The position numbers and the translations under genes are program-made. Positions 1 through 9,131 of a stretch of DNA of 64,000 nt are shown here, piece after piece. Source of the DNA: an uncultured Bacillota bacterium (GTDB taxonomy: Bacteria; Bacillota; Clostridia; Peptostreptococcales; Anaerovoracaceae). Within the stretch, counting starts at the first letter, position 1, and each line of letters begins with the position of its first letter. Where the stretch lies: NCBI GenBank assembly GCA_927441425.1, contig CAKMKG010000018.1, positions 25,881 through 89,880 on the forward strand, read 5' to 3'. The notes beneath the pieces were generated by a model. That model ran no database searches. It was not told the origin of the DNA and worked only from the letters and a program-made list of their open reading frames with translations.

Positions 1-384
1 ACGTTCCATCAGGTTCTCAATACGAAACCGCTCCGCAAGGAAGTTTGTTTTTTTATCTATGGCCTTTCCATCCCATTTTTTAATGCGGGGGCCGAAGCTG
101 ATGTTTTCTCTAACGGTTAAATGCGGAAACAGGGTTGGCGCTTGAAAAATATATGCCATGTTACGATCGCCAGCTCTTTTATTCAGGATACTCCTTCCAT
201 CCATCAAAATATCTCCGGAGGTAGGCTGTAAAAGACCTGCTATGATTTTGAGCAAGGTGGTTTTGCCTGCTCCGGAGGGTCCTAATATGGATACCAGCTT
301 GCCCTCTGATGCTTCCAAGTTAATGTTTTTCAGTATTTCATTTTCCTCATAACGAAAGGAGATATCAATCAATTCTAGCTTCAT
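1..384 (-). CDS. ABC transporter ATP-binding protein (YnjD-like), 3' end beyond window start
   Basis: Minus-strand reading from ATG at 384: MKLELIDISFRYEENEILKNINLEASEGKLVSILGPSGAGKTT..., Walker A GPSGAGKTT; missing from ORF track because it runs off the window. Confidence 0.9.
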   Translation of the reverse strand, partial: MKLELIDISFRYEENEILKNINLEASEGKLVSILGPSGAGKTTLLKIIAGLLQPTSGDILMDGRSILNKRAGDRNMAYIFQAPTLFPHLTVRENISFGPRIKKWDGKAIDKKTNFLAERFRIENLMER

Positions 385-396
385 GCCGCTGCCTTT

Positions 397-1185
397 CTAT
401 TCAAATAAATAACTGGCTACTTTGGCCTTGGATTTGGATAGTGCATCTGCACACCAAAAGATGCAAAGGTTGATTATAACAAAGACAACTCCTAGAATCG
501 CACCGTTGATGTGATCGCCGTTGTTCATATATGGATACATCACCATGGAAAAGGATATGATATTTCCACCCCCCAGAAGAAAGGTCGAAAAATATTCGGA
601 GAATGAGATGAGAAACCCCACAGCACCGGAAAGCAAAAGGGCAGGCGCTAACAATGGCAATAGGATCTGCCGATAGAGCTGAAGGGATGTGCTCCCTAAT
701 GTAAATGCAGCTTGTTCCATATCCCTGCTGATCCCCTCAAAGAAGGAGTGGCAAATGGTTGTTGTGTATGGTATCGTGACCAAAGCATGCCCCATGACAA
801 CAGCAACCCATGAATTTGCGAGCCCCAGTTTTGCCGTCATCAGCTGAACCCCAATAAACAGTGTCATCGCAGGAATAAATAGTGGTATAGTGTAAAACTT
901 ACGAATCCAACGGATTCCGGTATTGTCATGCCGCGTCAATGCCCTTGCTGTCATGACGCCAATCAGCGTAGAGAGCATTGCATTGAGAACACCAATAGCA
1001 ATGCTGCTTCTCAGCCCCTCCCAAAAGATCGACGTTGCGGTAAGCATTGTAGTCCAATACGTTACGGTAAAATGGGTCGGCCAGAGCTCCGGATATCGAT
1101 AATTCAAAAAAAATGCATGGAGCAAAATAAAAACCGTAGAGAACAAAATGCTGACGGAGAAGAGAATCAAATACAGCTTCCTCAT
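397..1185 (-). CDS. ABC transporter permease (binding-protein-dependent, YnjC/ThiP-like)
   Basis: ORF with multiple TM segments and permease EAA-type loop (EQAAFTLGSTSLQLYRQILLPLLAPALL). Confidence 0.88.
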   Translation of the reverse strand: MRKLYLILFSVSILFSTVFILLHAFFLNYRYPELWPTHFTVTYWTTMLTATSIFWEGLRSSIAIGVLNAMLSTLIGVMTARALTRHDNTGIRWIRKFYTIPLFIPAMTLFIGVQLMTAKLGLANSWVAVVMGHALVTIPYTTTICHSFFEGISRDMEQAAFTLGSTSLQLYRQILLPLLAPALLLSGAVGFLISFSEYFSTFLLGGGNIISFSMVMYPYMNNGDHINGAILGVVFVIINLCIFWCADALSKSKAKVASYLFE

Positions 1186-2099
1186 ATCATGCCCCTCCTG
1201 ATCAGCTTTCGAATTGCAGAAAGATAAATCCCCGCCGTCAAAACTCCCGCCAAAAGCACAAGGATGCTCATCGCCATAGCTCTGGGGATTTGTTGAATAT
1301 CAGGACTGATGTATAGGCTATATAGTTTGACTTGCAATGTGACCGGATCGATTGCAGAAAGCAGATAGGGCGCCTCAAAGGAGCCAATCGTAAATCCAAG
1401 CAAGACGAAGGAGCACCACTGTACCGTGCTGCCTGCCAGTGGTAGGTAAACCTTGCGAAAAAGAGTCATGCCCCTGGCGCCGAGGGTCAAAGCCGCTTCC
1501 TCGTACTGTTTACTGACTCTGGCCATTACGTGAATGGAAAATAGTGCAACGAATGGTGTGCCTTTAAAAATATAGACCAATAGAATGCCGATTCCCATCG
1601 GTTCATTCACCAGTGCCGGAAATTGAGCAGGCTCTGTGATCAATCCAACATGATAGAAAACTCTCGATAAAAACCCGGACTGGTTGAAAAAAGTCATGAT
1701 GAGAAAAATTGCATACAAATAGGGCAGAACCAGCCCAATCTGGAGAAGCTTTTGCGTGATCCGTTTCAAGATGACGTGATGAGAGGAAATAAAACAATAG
1801 GCCAGGTAGACCCCTAGCACTGTTGCCGTAAAGGTCGAAACCACCGCCAAGTAAATGGTATATGCCAAGCTTCTCCAAAAACCAGCATCCGATAGAATTG
1901 CGCTATAGCTATGCAGATTTCCTTCTGTCATGCCAATGCTTGGTATGTATCCCATACTTTCCAACAGAGACATTCCAAAGCCCCCGCCTATAAAAACAAG
2001 ATACAGGAGGTAAACAGGAAGAATCAGCAAATAAGACGTGCTCTTTTTGCTGTATATGCTGTATAAGCTCTCTATTTTCCGGCGATTTTCTCTATCCAT
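1182..2099 (-). CDS. ABC transporter permease
   Basis: EAA-loop EEAALTLGARGMTLFRKVYLPLA; 4-nt overlap with downstream permease. Confidence 0.88.
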   Translation of the reverse strand: MDRENRRKIESLYSIYSKKSTSYLLILPVYLLYLVFIGGGFGMSLLESMGYIPSIGMTEGNLHSYSAILSDAGFWRSLAYTIYLAVVSTFTATVLGVYLAYCFISSHHVILKRITQKLLQIGLVLPYLYAIFLIMTFFNQSGFLSRVFYHVGLITEPAQFPALVNEPMGIGILLVYIFKGTPFVALFSIHVMARVSKQYEEAALTLGARGMTLFRKVYLPLAGSTVQWCSFVLLGFTIGSFEAPYLLSAIDPVTLQVKLYSLYISPDIQQIPRAMAMSILVLLAGVLTAGIYLSAIRKLIRRGMI

Positions 2100-3334
2100 A
2101 GTGTCTCAATCCAATCAATGTATTGTACTTGCATCTCTGGCAGTCTTTTCTGAAAAAGCAGCTCCATATCCATTGATGCTTCCCCGCCTTGTATGTCTTC
2201 GAGTTTCTCTTTCACTGAAACGTCGACCTTTTTTAAATCAAACGCTGGTACATCGCCCCAGACTTCCGGTTTATACTTTTCAATTTGAGCTTCAGGACTT
2301 TCTAAAAAATCAATGGCAATTAACGCAGCCGCCTTATTAGGCGCATTATATGGGATTGCCAGATAATGAGAATTCCCAATTGTCCCCGTATCGAAGACAT
2401 AGGTCCTTACTGTCTCGGGATAGATTCCCTTTAAGACCATCCCGCTGGTTTTGCCTACCTCAAATCCCATGGTAAATGAGACCTCGCCATTTTTAAACAA
2501 CTCATCCAGCTGCGCCTGACCGGCGGGATATGCCTTGCCCTGGCGCCAGGAATATTTGTTGAGTTCCTTGAAGTAGTCTACCACCGGTTTTGCGATTTCA
2601 TCAAACTCCTCTTTTGTTAATTCTGTTTGGAATACATCTCGCTCTCCGGTCAACTCATAGAAGGCTGTTCTGATAAAGGCGCTTCCCGCAAAATCATCCG
2701 GTAGCTTTGGGTAGGTGAATCTTCCGGGATTTTCTCTTGCCCAATGAAGCAGTTCTTCAAAATTCCTCGGAGGATCAGGCACCAATTTTGAATCATATGT
2801 AAAGACAAGCTGCGCCCTTCCCCAGATCGCTTCATAACCCTCAATCGGAATTCCCGTATCTATGTTTAAATCCGAGGCATCCTGCTCATAGTAACGGTTC
2901 AGATTGGGAAGCAAATCGGTAAAAGGCCCCCAAATCAAACCGGCATCCTTTGCCGTCCTGAAGTTCTCCCCATTGATCCATAGCAAATCTGCGGTGCCCT
3001 TGCTGTTATTTCCTCTCTTATCGTTCAGGAGCTTGCTCAGGTATTCAGGAGGATTCATAGGCACCCTTCTCAGCGTAATCCCATAATTTGCTTTCAATGC
3101 CTCACTGACATAGCCATCCATGTATTGATTGATTGATTCATTTCCACCCCACATAAATATAGTAACCGTTTTATCCGCTCCACCCCGAAGCACCTCTTCC
3201 CAGGTTGCAAAGGTTTCCTCTGCTGCTGCATCAATGGAAGGATCTACCTTGCTGCAGGCGGTGAATAGCATGGTCGTTACGATCAGGACTCCAACGATAA
3301 GGGTAATTTTCTTTGCTTTTTTTGTCCCTCGCAT
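2072..3334 (-). CDS. ABC transporter substrate-binding lipoprotein (YnjB-like)
   Basis: Lipobox-type signal (LFTACS) and extracellular solute-binding fold: TVTIFMWGGNESINQYMDGYV...; order SBP-permease-permease-ATPase as in ynjBCD. Confidence 0.85.
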   Translation of the reverse strand: MRGTKKAKKITLIVGVLIVTTMLFTACSKVDPSIDAAAEETFATWEEVLRGGADKTVTIFMWGGNESINQYMDGYVSEALKANYGITLRRVPMNPPEYLSKLLNDKRGNNSKGTADLLWINGENFRTAKDAGLIWGPFTDLLPNLNRYYEQDASDLNIDTGIPIEGYEAIWGRAQLVFTYDSKLVPDPPRNFEELLHWARENPGRFTYPKLPDDFAGSAFIRTAFYELTGERDVFQTELTKEEFDEIAKPVVDYFKELNKYSWRQGKAYPAGQAQLDELFKNGEVSFTMGFEVGKTSGMVLKGIYPETVRTYVFDTGTIGNSHYLAIPYNAPNKAAALIAIDFLESPEAQIEKYKPEVWGDVPAFDLKKVDVSVKEKLEDIQGGEASMDMELLFQKRLPEMQVQYIDWIETLWIEKIAGK

Positions 3335-3381
3335 ATTTTATCCTCTCTTTTCAGTTTGTGTTGGTTCGGATGAACGAAGCA

Positions 3382-3987
3382 CTATACTTTTTTCTTATTT
3401 TTAAGGAACGCTTTTATGATATAGAAAACCGTCAGAGCTCCTATCAACGCCATTGAAACATAGAATAATTGATCGTTATAGGTACTCAGTTTGCCGATTT
3501 CGCTTCCCACCGTTGAATAAACGATGGTAGCCGGAAGCATGCCTATGCCTGTTGACAATAAAAAATATCCCACCCTCATTCTGCTGAGCCCCGCGCCATA
3601 ACTGATGAAGTCAAAGGATATAAACGGCAACAACCTTGCAATTAAAACAACACGGAATCCATATTTCCCGCCGATTTGATCAATTTTCTCCCAAGCGCCT
3701 TCCTTTTTATAGCGCTTTCTAACGAATTTTTCTCCGAATACTCTTGCCAGAAAAAAGGATATCAGTGCACCTGCCATTGCTCCAATCCATGAGATCAAGG
3801 CGCCCCAAAAAACACCAAAAACCATCCCATTGGCTAAGGTAATCAGAAAAGAGGGGAGGGGAAAGGCGACTGCCTGCAACACCATCAAAAGGATGCTGAG
3901 CAGAGGGGCAAATACGCCCCAGGAACGAATCAAAGCTACGATATCCTCAATCGATCCCTGAGATATGGTTGAAAATAGATCTGTCAT
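3382..3987 (-). CDS. TVP38/TMEM64 family (DedA-like) membrane protein
   Basis: Typical motifs ANGMVFGVFWGALISWIGAMAGALISFFLAR, LIARLLPFISFDFISYGAGLS. Confidence 0.88.
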   Translation of the reverse strand: MTDLFSTISQGSIEDIVALIRSWGVFAPLLSILLMVLQAVAFPLPSFLITLANGMVFGVFWGALISWIGAMAGALISFFLARVFGEKFVRKRYKKEGAWEKIDQIGGKYGFRVVLIARLLPFISFDFISYGAGLSRMRVGYFLLSTGIGMLPATIVYSTVGSEIGKLSTYNDQLFYVSMALIGALTVFYIIKAFLKNKKKV

Positions 3988-4598
3988 ATCTGCTCCATCC
4001 TGTTTTCATCGATCAACCTGGCCTGTCTGATCAGTTTGCGGAATCGAATCAATCCGGTACACAAGATTAATCCATTGAAACCCATTAACATCCAGTTTAA
4101 ATACTCCGGAAAAAGCAACATCAAGGAAAAAACCAGGAACGTTTCTGTTCGCTCTACGATACCCACATCATAATGCATGCTTTTGATCCCTGCATTTTGA
4201 AAAAGAGCCCCGGCCGCCATAAAAGTCGAAAAATTAAAAATAACCATCGTTAAAAAAATAATATAAGTTAGGCTATGTTGGGGAAAGCTTACGGCAAAGC
4301 CGATAATAACAGCGGCTTCCACCATACGATCCATAATGAGATCCATAAAAGCACCGGCCTTTGAAGATTTGCCCGTCAACCTGGCCACCGACCCATCCAG
4401 TACATCAAGCAGTCCTGAAATCCAAAGCAATAACAGTGCTGTTCCCAGCTTGTAAAATACAATCGCAGGTCCGACAGATACACCGAGCAGGAACGCCGCT
4501 ACGGTAATTTGCGTTGGCCTTATTTTTAATCGGACAAGCCCCCATCCAATTCTGTCAAAAGCAGGTTGAAAAAAATGCCTTGCCTTGGTATCAATCAT
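3984..4598 (-). CDS. CDP-alcohol phosphatidyltransferase family protein (YnjF-like)
   Basis: CDP-alcohol phosphotransferase motif D..DG..AR....S..G...D...D present as DVLDGSVARLTGKSSKAGAFMDLIMDR. Confidence 0.88.
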   Translation of the reverse strand: MIDTKARHFFQPAFDRIGWGLVRLKIRPTQITVAAFLLGVSVGPAIVFYKLGTALLLLWISGLLDVLDGSVARLTGKSSKAGAFMDLIMDRMVEAAVIIGFAVSFPQHSLTYIIFLTMVIFNFSTFMAAGALFQNAGIKSMHYDVGIVERTETFLVFSLMLLFPEYLNWMLMGFNGLILCTGLIRFRKLIRQARLIDENRMEQI

Positions 4599-5274
4599 CT
4601 TTTTCCTCCTTAAATAATTTGCTTCTTTTTTTTACTATAAAAATGATACCTGTATATAGGGCTAAAAACACGAGGGAGCTCGCCAGAAGGATCTTGTTGT
4701 CCTGACTGCCAAAGGCGGCAAAGGATACATAAACATAGACAGCGGTACCCGGAAGCATTCCGAAAAAGGTCGCTAAAACATAATCCTTCAGGCGTATTGG
4801 TGTCAGACCGGACAAATAGTTGATCACGTTAAAAGGGAAAATCGGCAGCAACCGAATATAGAGCAGATAGACAAATCCATTCTTTTCTATTGATTTCTCC
4901 AGCTTGTCCAAATATCCTTCCGTAGGAACCAGGCGCGCAACCAGATCTCTTCCAAGATATCTTGAAAGCAGAAACGTCAGAAAGCAGCCAGTATTGGAGG
5001 CAATCACAACATAGAGAATGCCTTCCCAAGGCCCAAAAATAGGTCCCGCTGCAACGGTCAAAAGAGTACCGGGTATCGCAAAAATAACTCCGAGAATATA
5101 GATTCCCATATATAGAAACGGAGCATAGGGCTTTTCCCTTAAATCTTCTAGTGTCGTAATCATATCATCCAGATTGATTTTACCGGATACAGCGATAGAA
5201 ATGATGATTATAACAAACAGTGTCAGGATGGAAAATTTAATAAAATTCTTTAAATTGACAGGTTTCATCATCAT
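4591..5274 (-). CDS. TVP38/TMEM64 family membrane protein (second copy)
   Basis: AAGPIFGPWEGILYVVIASNTGCFLTFLLSRYLGRD...LYIRLLPIFPFNVINYLSGLT. Confidence 0.88.
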   Translation of the reverse strand: MMMKPVNLKNFIKFSILTLFVIIIISIAVSGKINLDDMITTLEDLREKPYAPFLYMGIYILGVIFAIPGTLLTVAAGPIFGPWEGILYVVIASNTGCFLTFLLSRYLGRDLVARLVPTEGYLDKLEKSIEKNGFVYLLYIRLLPIFPFNVINYLSGLTPIRLKDYVLATFFGMLPGTAVYVYVSFAAFGSQDNKILLASSLVFLALYTGIIFIVKKRSKLFKEEKDD

Positions 5275-5310
5275 AGATTAAAATCCTCCTTTCCCGAATT
5301 TCTGTTGACG

Positions 5311-6444
5311 CTAGCGTTTCATCCGCCTCATAAATCGTGTGTCAATATAGTTTTTTAATCGCCAGCAGAGCTTGCCTTCCATAACAATTCCTCGCAACTG
5401 CAGAAGTCCTTTGCGCCCACCGGTTGAAATGATCGACAGATACTGCTTTTGGGGTCGATATGCTTTTTGTTCTTTATTATTCAACGTTGCTTTGATGTTA
5501 TGATACAAATAATCAGCTTCACGCACGGCATATACGCCGGCCTTTTTGATCAGCTGATTCTTTCCAAAGCCGATACAGTCTCCCGCCCCAAAGATTCTTG
5601 GATGATTTACAGCCTGCAAATATTCGTTTACGAGCAGATACCCTTTTTCGTCCGTTTGAAATCCTGAGGATTTTATGACCTCGCTGGATTTGGGTCCCGT
5701 TGCCCATAGCAAAAAACGAAAGGCCAACTCCGTTCCATCTTTTAGGGATGCCCTGCTTTCTTTTACTGCATGCACCCTGTTCCCCATGATGGAATGGATC
5801 CCTTCCCTCTTCAATATGACATCTATTTTTCTTGTCAGCTTCCCCGGGTGTCCTTTCTGTGCTGGAGTTTGGCCGTTGACAATGGTAAGTTTGAATGGCA
5901 GGTTGTGATGTGCGAGCAATTGTTTTAACGATAGGGCTAGTTCAATGCTTGCAGGACCGGCACCGGCAAAAATGATAGGGTCATCAAAAGTTGTCTGCTT
6001 TAGGAGCTCCCCTCTGAACCTCATGATTTCATGAAAGGGCTTGATTTGGTTGGCATATTCGCGAACGCTTTCCAATTCTAAGCCGTTTACTTCTGATCCA
6101 ATGTCTATGGAAAGGATGTCGAAATTCAGTGATTTTCCATCGGAGAAAAGAATCATACTCTCATTCGGCTGAATCATGCTCACTTCTGCCTCCAGAAACG
6201 TAACCTTTGACATTTTGCATAACTCAATTAAATCAAATCGCAGCTCATCCTCTTGATAAAGCCCTTCTAAAAACCCTCCGACCATTCCGGAGTAGTATTG
6301 CCAATGACTTTTCGAAACGAGGGTTACCTCATACTCTTCATAGCCACCTTTCTGTCTCATTAAGTAGAGCAGTTTTACATGGGCATGACCGCCGCCGATT
6401 AATACCACCTTTTCCTTGTAGGCGCTTCCCTTTTGATTTGACAA
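5311..6444 (-). CDS. FAD-dependent NDH-2-like oxidoreductase (resembles the N-terminal domain of SelD fusions, GGGHAHV type)
   Basis: VVLIGGGHAHVKLLYLMRQ N-terminal Rossmann, GAGDC near C-terminus; TTG start at 6444 preferred over the 6537 ORF start because GGAGGG lies just upstream. Confidence 0.8.
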   Translation of the reverse strand: MSNQKGSAYKEKVVLIGGGHAHVKLLYLMRQKGGYEEYEVTLVSKSHWQYYSGMVGGFLEGLYQEDELRFDLIELCKMSKVTFLEAEVSMIQPNESMILFSDGKSLNFDILSIDIGSEVNGLELESVREYANQIKPFHEIMRFRGELLKQTTFDDPIIFAGAGPASIELALSLKQLLAHHNLPFKLTIVNGQTPAQKGHPGKLTRKIDVILKREGIHSIMGNRVHAVKESRASLKDGTELAFRFLLWATGPKSSEVIKSSGFQTDEKGYLLVNEYLQAVNHPRIFGAGDCIGFGKNQLIKKAGVYAVREADYLYHNIKATLNNKEQKAYRPQKQYLSIISTGGRKGLLQLRGIVMEGKLCWRLKNYIDTRFMRRMKR

Positions 6445-6497
6445 TTCTGTTCCCTCCATACACCAAGTTGAGCGCTGATGAATAAAAGCAAAGCGTA

Positions 6498-7916
6498 TTA
6501 CAGCTTTATTATATAGTGAATCAGCTTTTTCTGCCAATCTTTAAAGTTGTTTTTGCTCCATTGGGTAGCGGCTGCTTGAAAAATCTCGGACTCTGTTGGA
6601 TAGGATAAGATAAACTTCATGAAGGCACCGGGGCCGAGCTTCTTGCTAATCGCCATGCTTGCCAGCGGTATGATCTCACCTGCTTTCTCTCCCACCAGAG
6701 TTGCCCCGATGATGCGGTTCCTCTTGTCGATGATAAGCTTTAAAAACCCGTCCGTATCCTGTTCCGTAACAAATCTATCAATCTCTTTTGTCTGTATGAT
6801 AATGTGATCTCTAAATAAATTTGCCTTTTTCGCGTCTTCTTCCAAATAACCCACATGCGCTATTTCAGGCCTGGTATAGGTTGTCCACGGCAAGATAGAA
6901 TAATTCACCTTGGCATTCAGCTTCAGCAATGCATTCCGAACAATAACGCCGGCCTGATGCCCAGCCATATGGGTAAATAGAAATGGGCCGGTACAATCCC
7001 CACATGCATAAATATTGTCTATGTTCGTTTGCATTTTCTCGTTCGCTTTGATGTAACCTCTCTCATCCGTTTCAACACCTGCATGTTCAAGTCCGATCCC
7101 GCTGGTAACAGGTTTTCTTCCAAGGGACACCATGAGGTGAGACCCTGTGATTTCTTGAATCCCGCCATTTTCCTCAACGACTACCGAGATGGAATCCAAA
7201 TTTCTTTTCACTTCAATTATTTTCGTATTCAGATGGAGCTGAACGCCATCCGCTTTCATCCGTGCTTCCATAATAGGGGAGACTTCAGGTTCATCCTTCT
7301 TGAACAGATGATCGGACCGGTCAATGATGGAAACCTTCGTTCCCAAATGGCTTAAGCCTTGCCCAAGCTCAAGACCGATTGGGCCCGCACCCAAAACGAT
7401 CAGATGCTCCGGCTGCTCCCTTAAATCAAAGAAGTTTTTATTTGTCAAATATGGGATCTCTTCAATTCCTTTTATAGGGGGAGTGACAGGTTCCGAACCT
7501 GTTGCAATTACGATATTCTTCGCGGTATAAAGCAACTCTCCTGCTTTTATTGTATGAGAATCAACCATTTCCGCCTTGCTTTGTATCACTTTTACCCCCA
7601 ACCCCTCAAATCTGGCAACGGAGTCGTGGGGCTTTATTAACTCGATGGCTTCTTCCACCTTACCCATAACGGCAGCAAAATCAACGGTTATATTCCCTGC
7701 ATGGATACCCATCGTAGAACCATTTCGTATATCATAGGCTGTATGCGCACATTTCAAAAAGGCCTTACTTGGCACACATCCGTTATAAAGACATTCTCCC
7801 CCGGTCTTATTGGCTTCAAACAAGATCACCTTAGCTCCCAAGGCTGCAGATCCCGCCGCCGTAACAAGTCCTCCGCTTCCTGCGCCAATCACTGCTATGT
7901 CAAAATCACACTTCAT
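6498..7916 (-). CDS. Class I pyridine nucleotide-disulfide oxidoreductase (mercuric reductase/dihydrolipoamide dehydrogenase-like)
   Basis: GAGSGGLVTAAGSAALGAKV, redox disulfide GGECLYNGCVPSK, second Rossmann GAGPIGLELGQ, ACGDCTG. Confidence 0.88.
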   Translation of the reverse strand: MKCDFDIAVIGAGSGGLVTAAGSAALGAKVILFEANKTGGECLYNGCVPSKAFLKCAHTAYDIRNGSTMGIHAGNITVDFAAVMGKVEEAIELIKPHDSVARFEGLGVKVIQSKAEMVDSHTIKAGELLYTAKNIVIATGSEPVTPPIKGIEEIPYLTNKNFFDLREQPEHLIVLGAGPIGLELGQGLSHLGTKVSIIDRSDHLFKKDEPEVSPIMEARMKADGVQLHLNTKIIEVKRNLDSISVVVEENGGIQEITGSHLMVSLGRKPVTSGIGLEHAGVETDERGYIKANEKMQTNIDNIYACGDCTGPFLFTHMAGHQAGVIVRNALLKLNAKVNYSILPWTTYTRPEIAHVGYLEEDAKKANLFRDHIIIQTKEIDRFVTEQDTDGFLKLIIDKRNRIIGATLVGEKAGEIIPLASMAISKKLGPGAFMKFILSYPTESEIFQAAATQWSKNNFKDWQKKLIHYIIKL

Positions 7917-8374
7917 CGTTTCTTCCTCCTTTGGGAACCGTTGGATAAAGGCGTTCTATCCTTTGTCATGCTGTTGAGTCTCACTTTCCAATAAATCCAG
8001 ATGAGATTAAAGATAAGAAAAATGAGGAGTGTCATCCATAGGAACATTTGGTTGTTTTGCGCATTCTGAAAAATGGAAATGCCGATTCCTACCATAGCCG
8101 CTCCCGACCAGATAATTTTAAGATTTAGCATTCCGCCGAAGGATTCCAGCCCTGAATTTTTGATGAAAAGTGACTCGATGCCGATTCCAAATAATGCAGC
8201 CGCAACAAGTCTTGCCGCGACGGGATCAATCACTTGCCACCCCAATGCTTTTAAAAATACTTCGGGAATTATAAAAAGGGGAATGGCAATCAATACATCA
8301 ATCACAAAGTGGATGAAGAAAAGTATTTTAAGAGTATTTATATTATTATTCCCTGCATGATTGCTTCTACTCAC
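7913..8374 (-). CDS. Small integral membrane protein, unknown function
   Basis: About four predicted TM helices; GTG start with AGGAGG upstream; 4-nt overlap with the flavoprotein gene. Confidence 0.7.
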   Translation of the reverse strand: MSRSNHAGNNNINTLKILFFIHFVIDVLIAIPLFIIPEVFLKALGWQVIDPVAARLVAAALFGIGIESLFIKNSGLESFGGMLNLKIIWSGAAMVGIGISIFQNAQNNQMFLWMTLLIFLIFNLIWIYWKVRLNSMTKDRTPLSNGSQRRKKR

Positions 8375-8503
8375 CTAGTGTACCTCCTGTTTCGCTTGAT
8401 AAGATTATGAATTTAATACCCACAGGATTTGGTAGATAAACAAAACGCTCCCATTCACCTAGTCGATTTGTTATGAGGGATCGACAGGGAACGGGAGGTA
8501 TCG

Positions 8504-8871
8504 TTAAGTTTGATCCAAATGACCTTCTCTGATCACCCGGCACTCTCCAGTATTCGTTCAACGATCGTTTGACCATCTTTTATAATCTTGTCAGGTGTAA
8601 CGATAAATTTTAGATAAATATCTACATTTCTCGAACCATGCAGAACGATCAATTTATCATCTTGATATGGATGCATATACCATGGTCTATCGATGCCATC
8701 TACCTTGCCGGGTGAAACAGCTTCACTTTTATGGATGACCCTATCTATGGAACTAATCCCCTGTAGACATGACTCCGGAAGAAGATCAAAAGATACTCCA
8801 GGCGTTGTTCTGAACTGTTTTATATGAACTATTTTATAAAAGTTTTCCTTCTCACATACAATGCATTCCAT
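8504..8871 (-). pseudogene. Decayed conserved hypothetical gene (N-terminal part intact, C-terminal tail in another frame)
   Basis: ATG at 8871 with AGGAG RBS: MECIVCEKENFYKIVHIKQFRTTPGVSFDLLPE...IIKDGQTIVERILESAG*; a second frame through the same end reads TNTGECRVIREGHLDQT* (stop at 8504-8506). Confidence 0.6.
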
Positions 8872-8877
8872 AAAATC

Positions 8878-9082
8878 TCCTTTTTTTGACAGCTTCACTT
8901 ATTTTCCGATTCTTTCTGCATTGTATCATATAAATCGTTGGGATAGTATACTTCTGGACACACTCACCGCAGAGAATACATTCGGAATGCTCTGTATTTC
9001 CCTTCTCCACGCCTGCCTGGACATCGATACCCATTGGGCAGGCCTTGCTGCAAATACCACAATGAATGCAATTCTCTTGTTT
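8878..9082 (-). pseudogene. Truncated, frameshifted 2x[4Fe-4S] ferredoxin remnant
   Basis: Minus-strand reading ENCIHCGICSKACPMGIDVQAGVEKGNTEHSECILCGECVQK then frame break; alternate frame gives PNDLYDTMQKESENK*; no start codon, in-frame TGA just upstream. Confidence 0.65.
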
Positions 9083-9116
9083 CCAAAGCCTCGATCAATA
9101 CCAAACGAGGCTTTGG
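9083..9116. repeat. Perfect 11-bp inverted repeat hairpin (ccaaagcctcg ... cgaggctttgg), terminator-like
   Basis: Arms 9083-9093 and 9106-9116, loop 12 nt; followed on + by agtttttt. Confidence 0.8.
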
Positions 9117-9131
9117 AGTTTTTTGAATGTT

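Noticed and set aside
8367-8576. 69-aa ORF as an independent gene
   Set aside because: Overlaps the tail of the decayed 8871 gene, no RBS; treated as a by-product of the frame disruption
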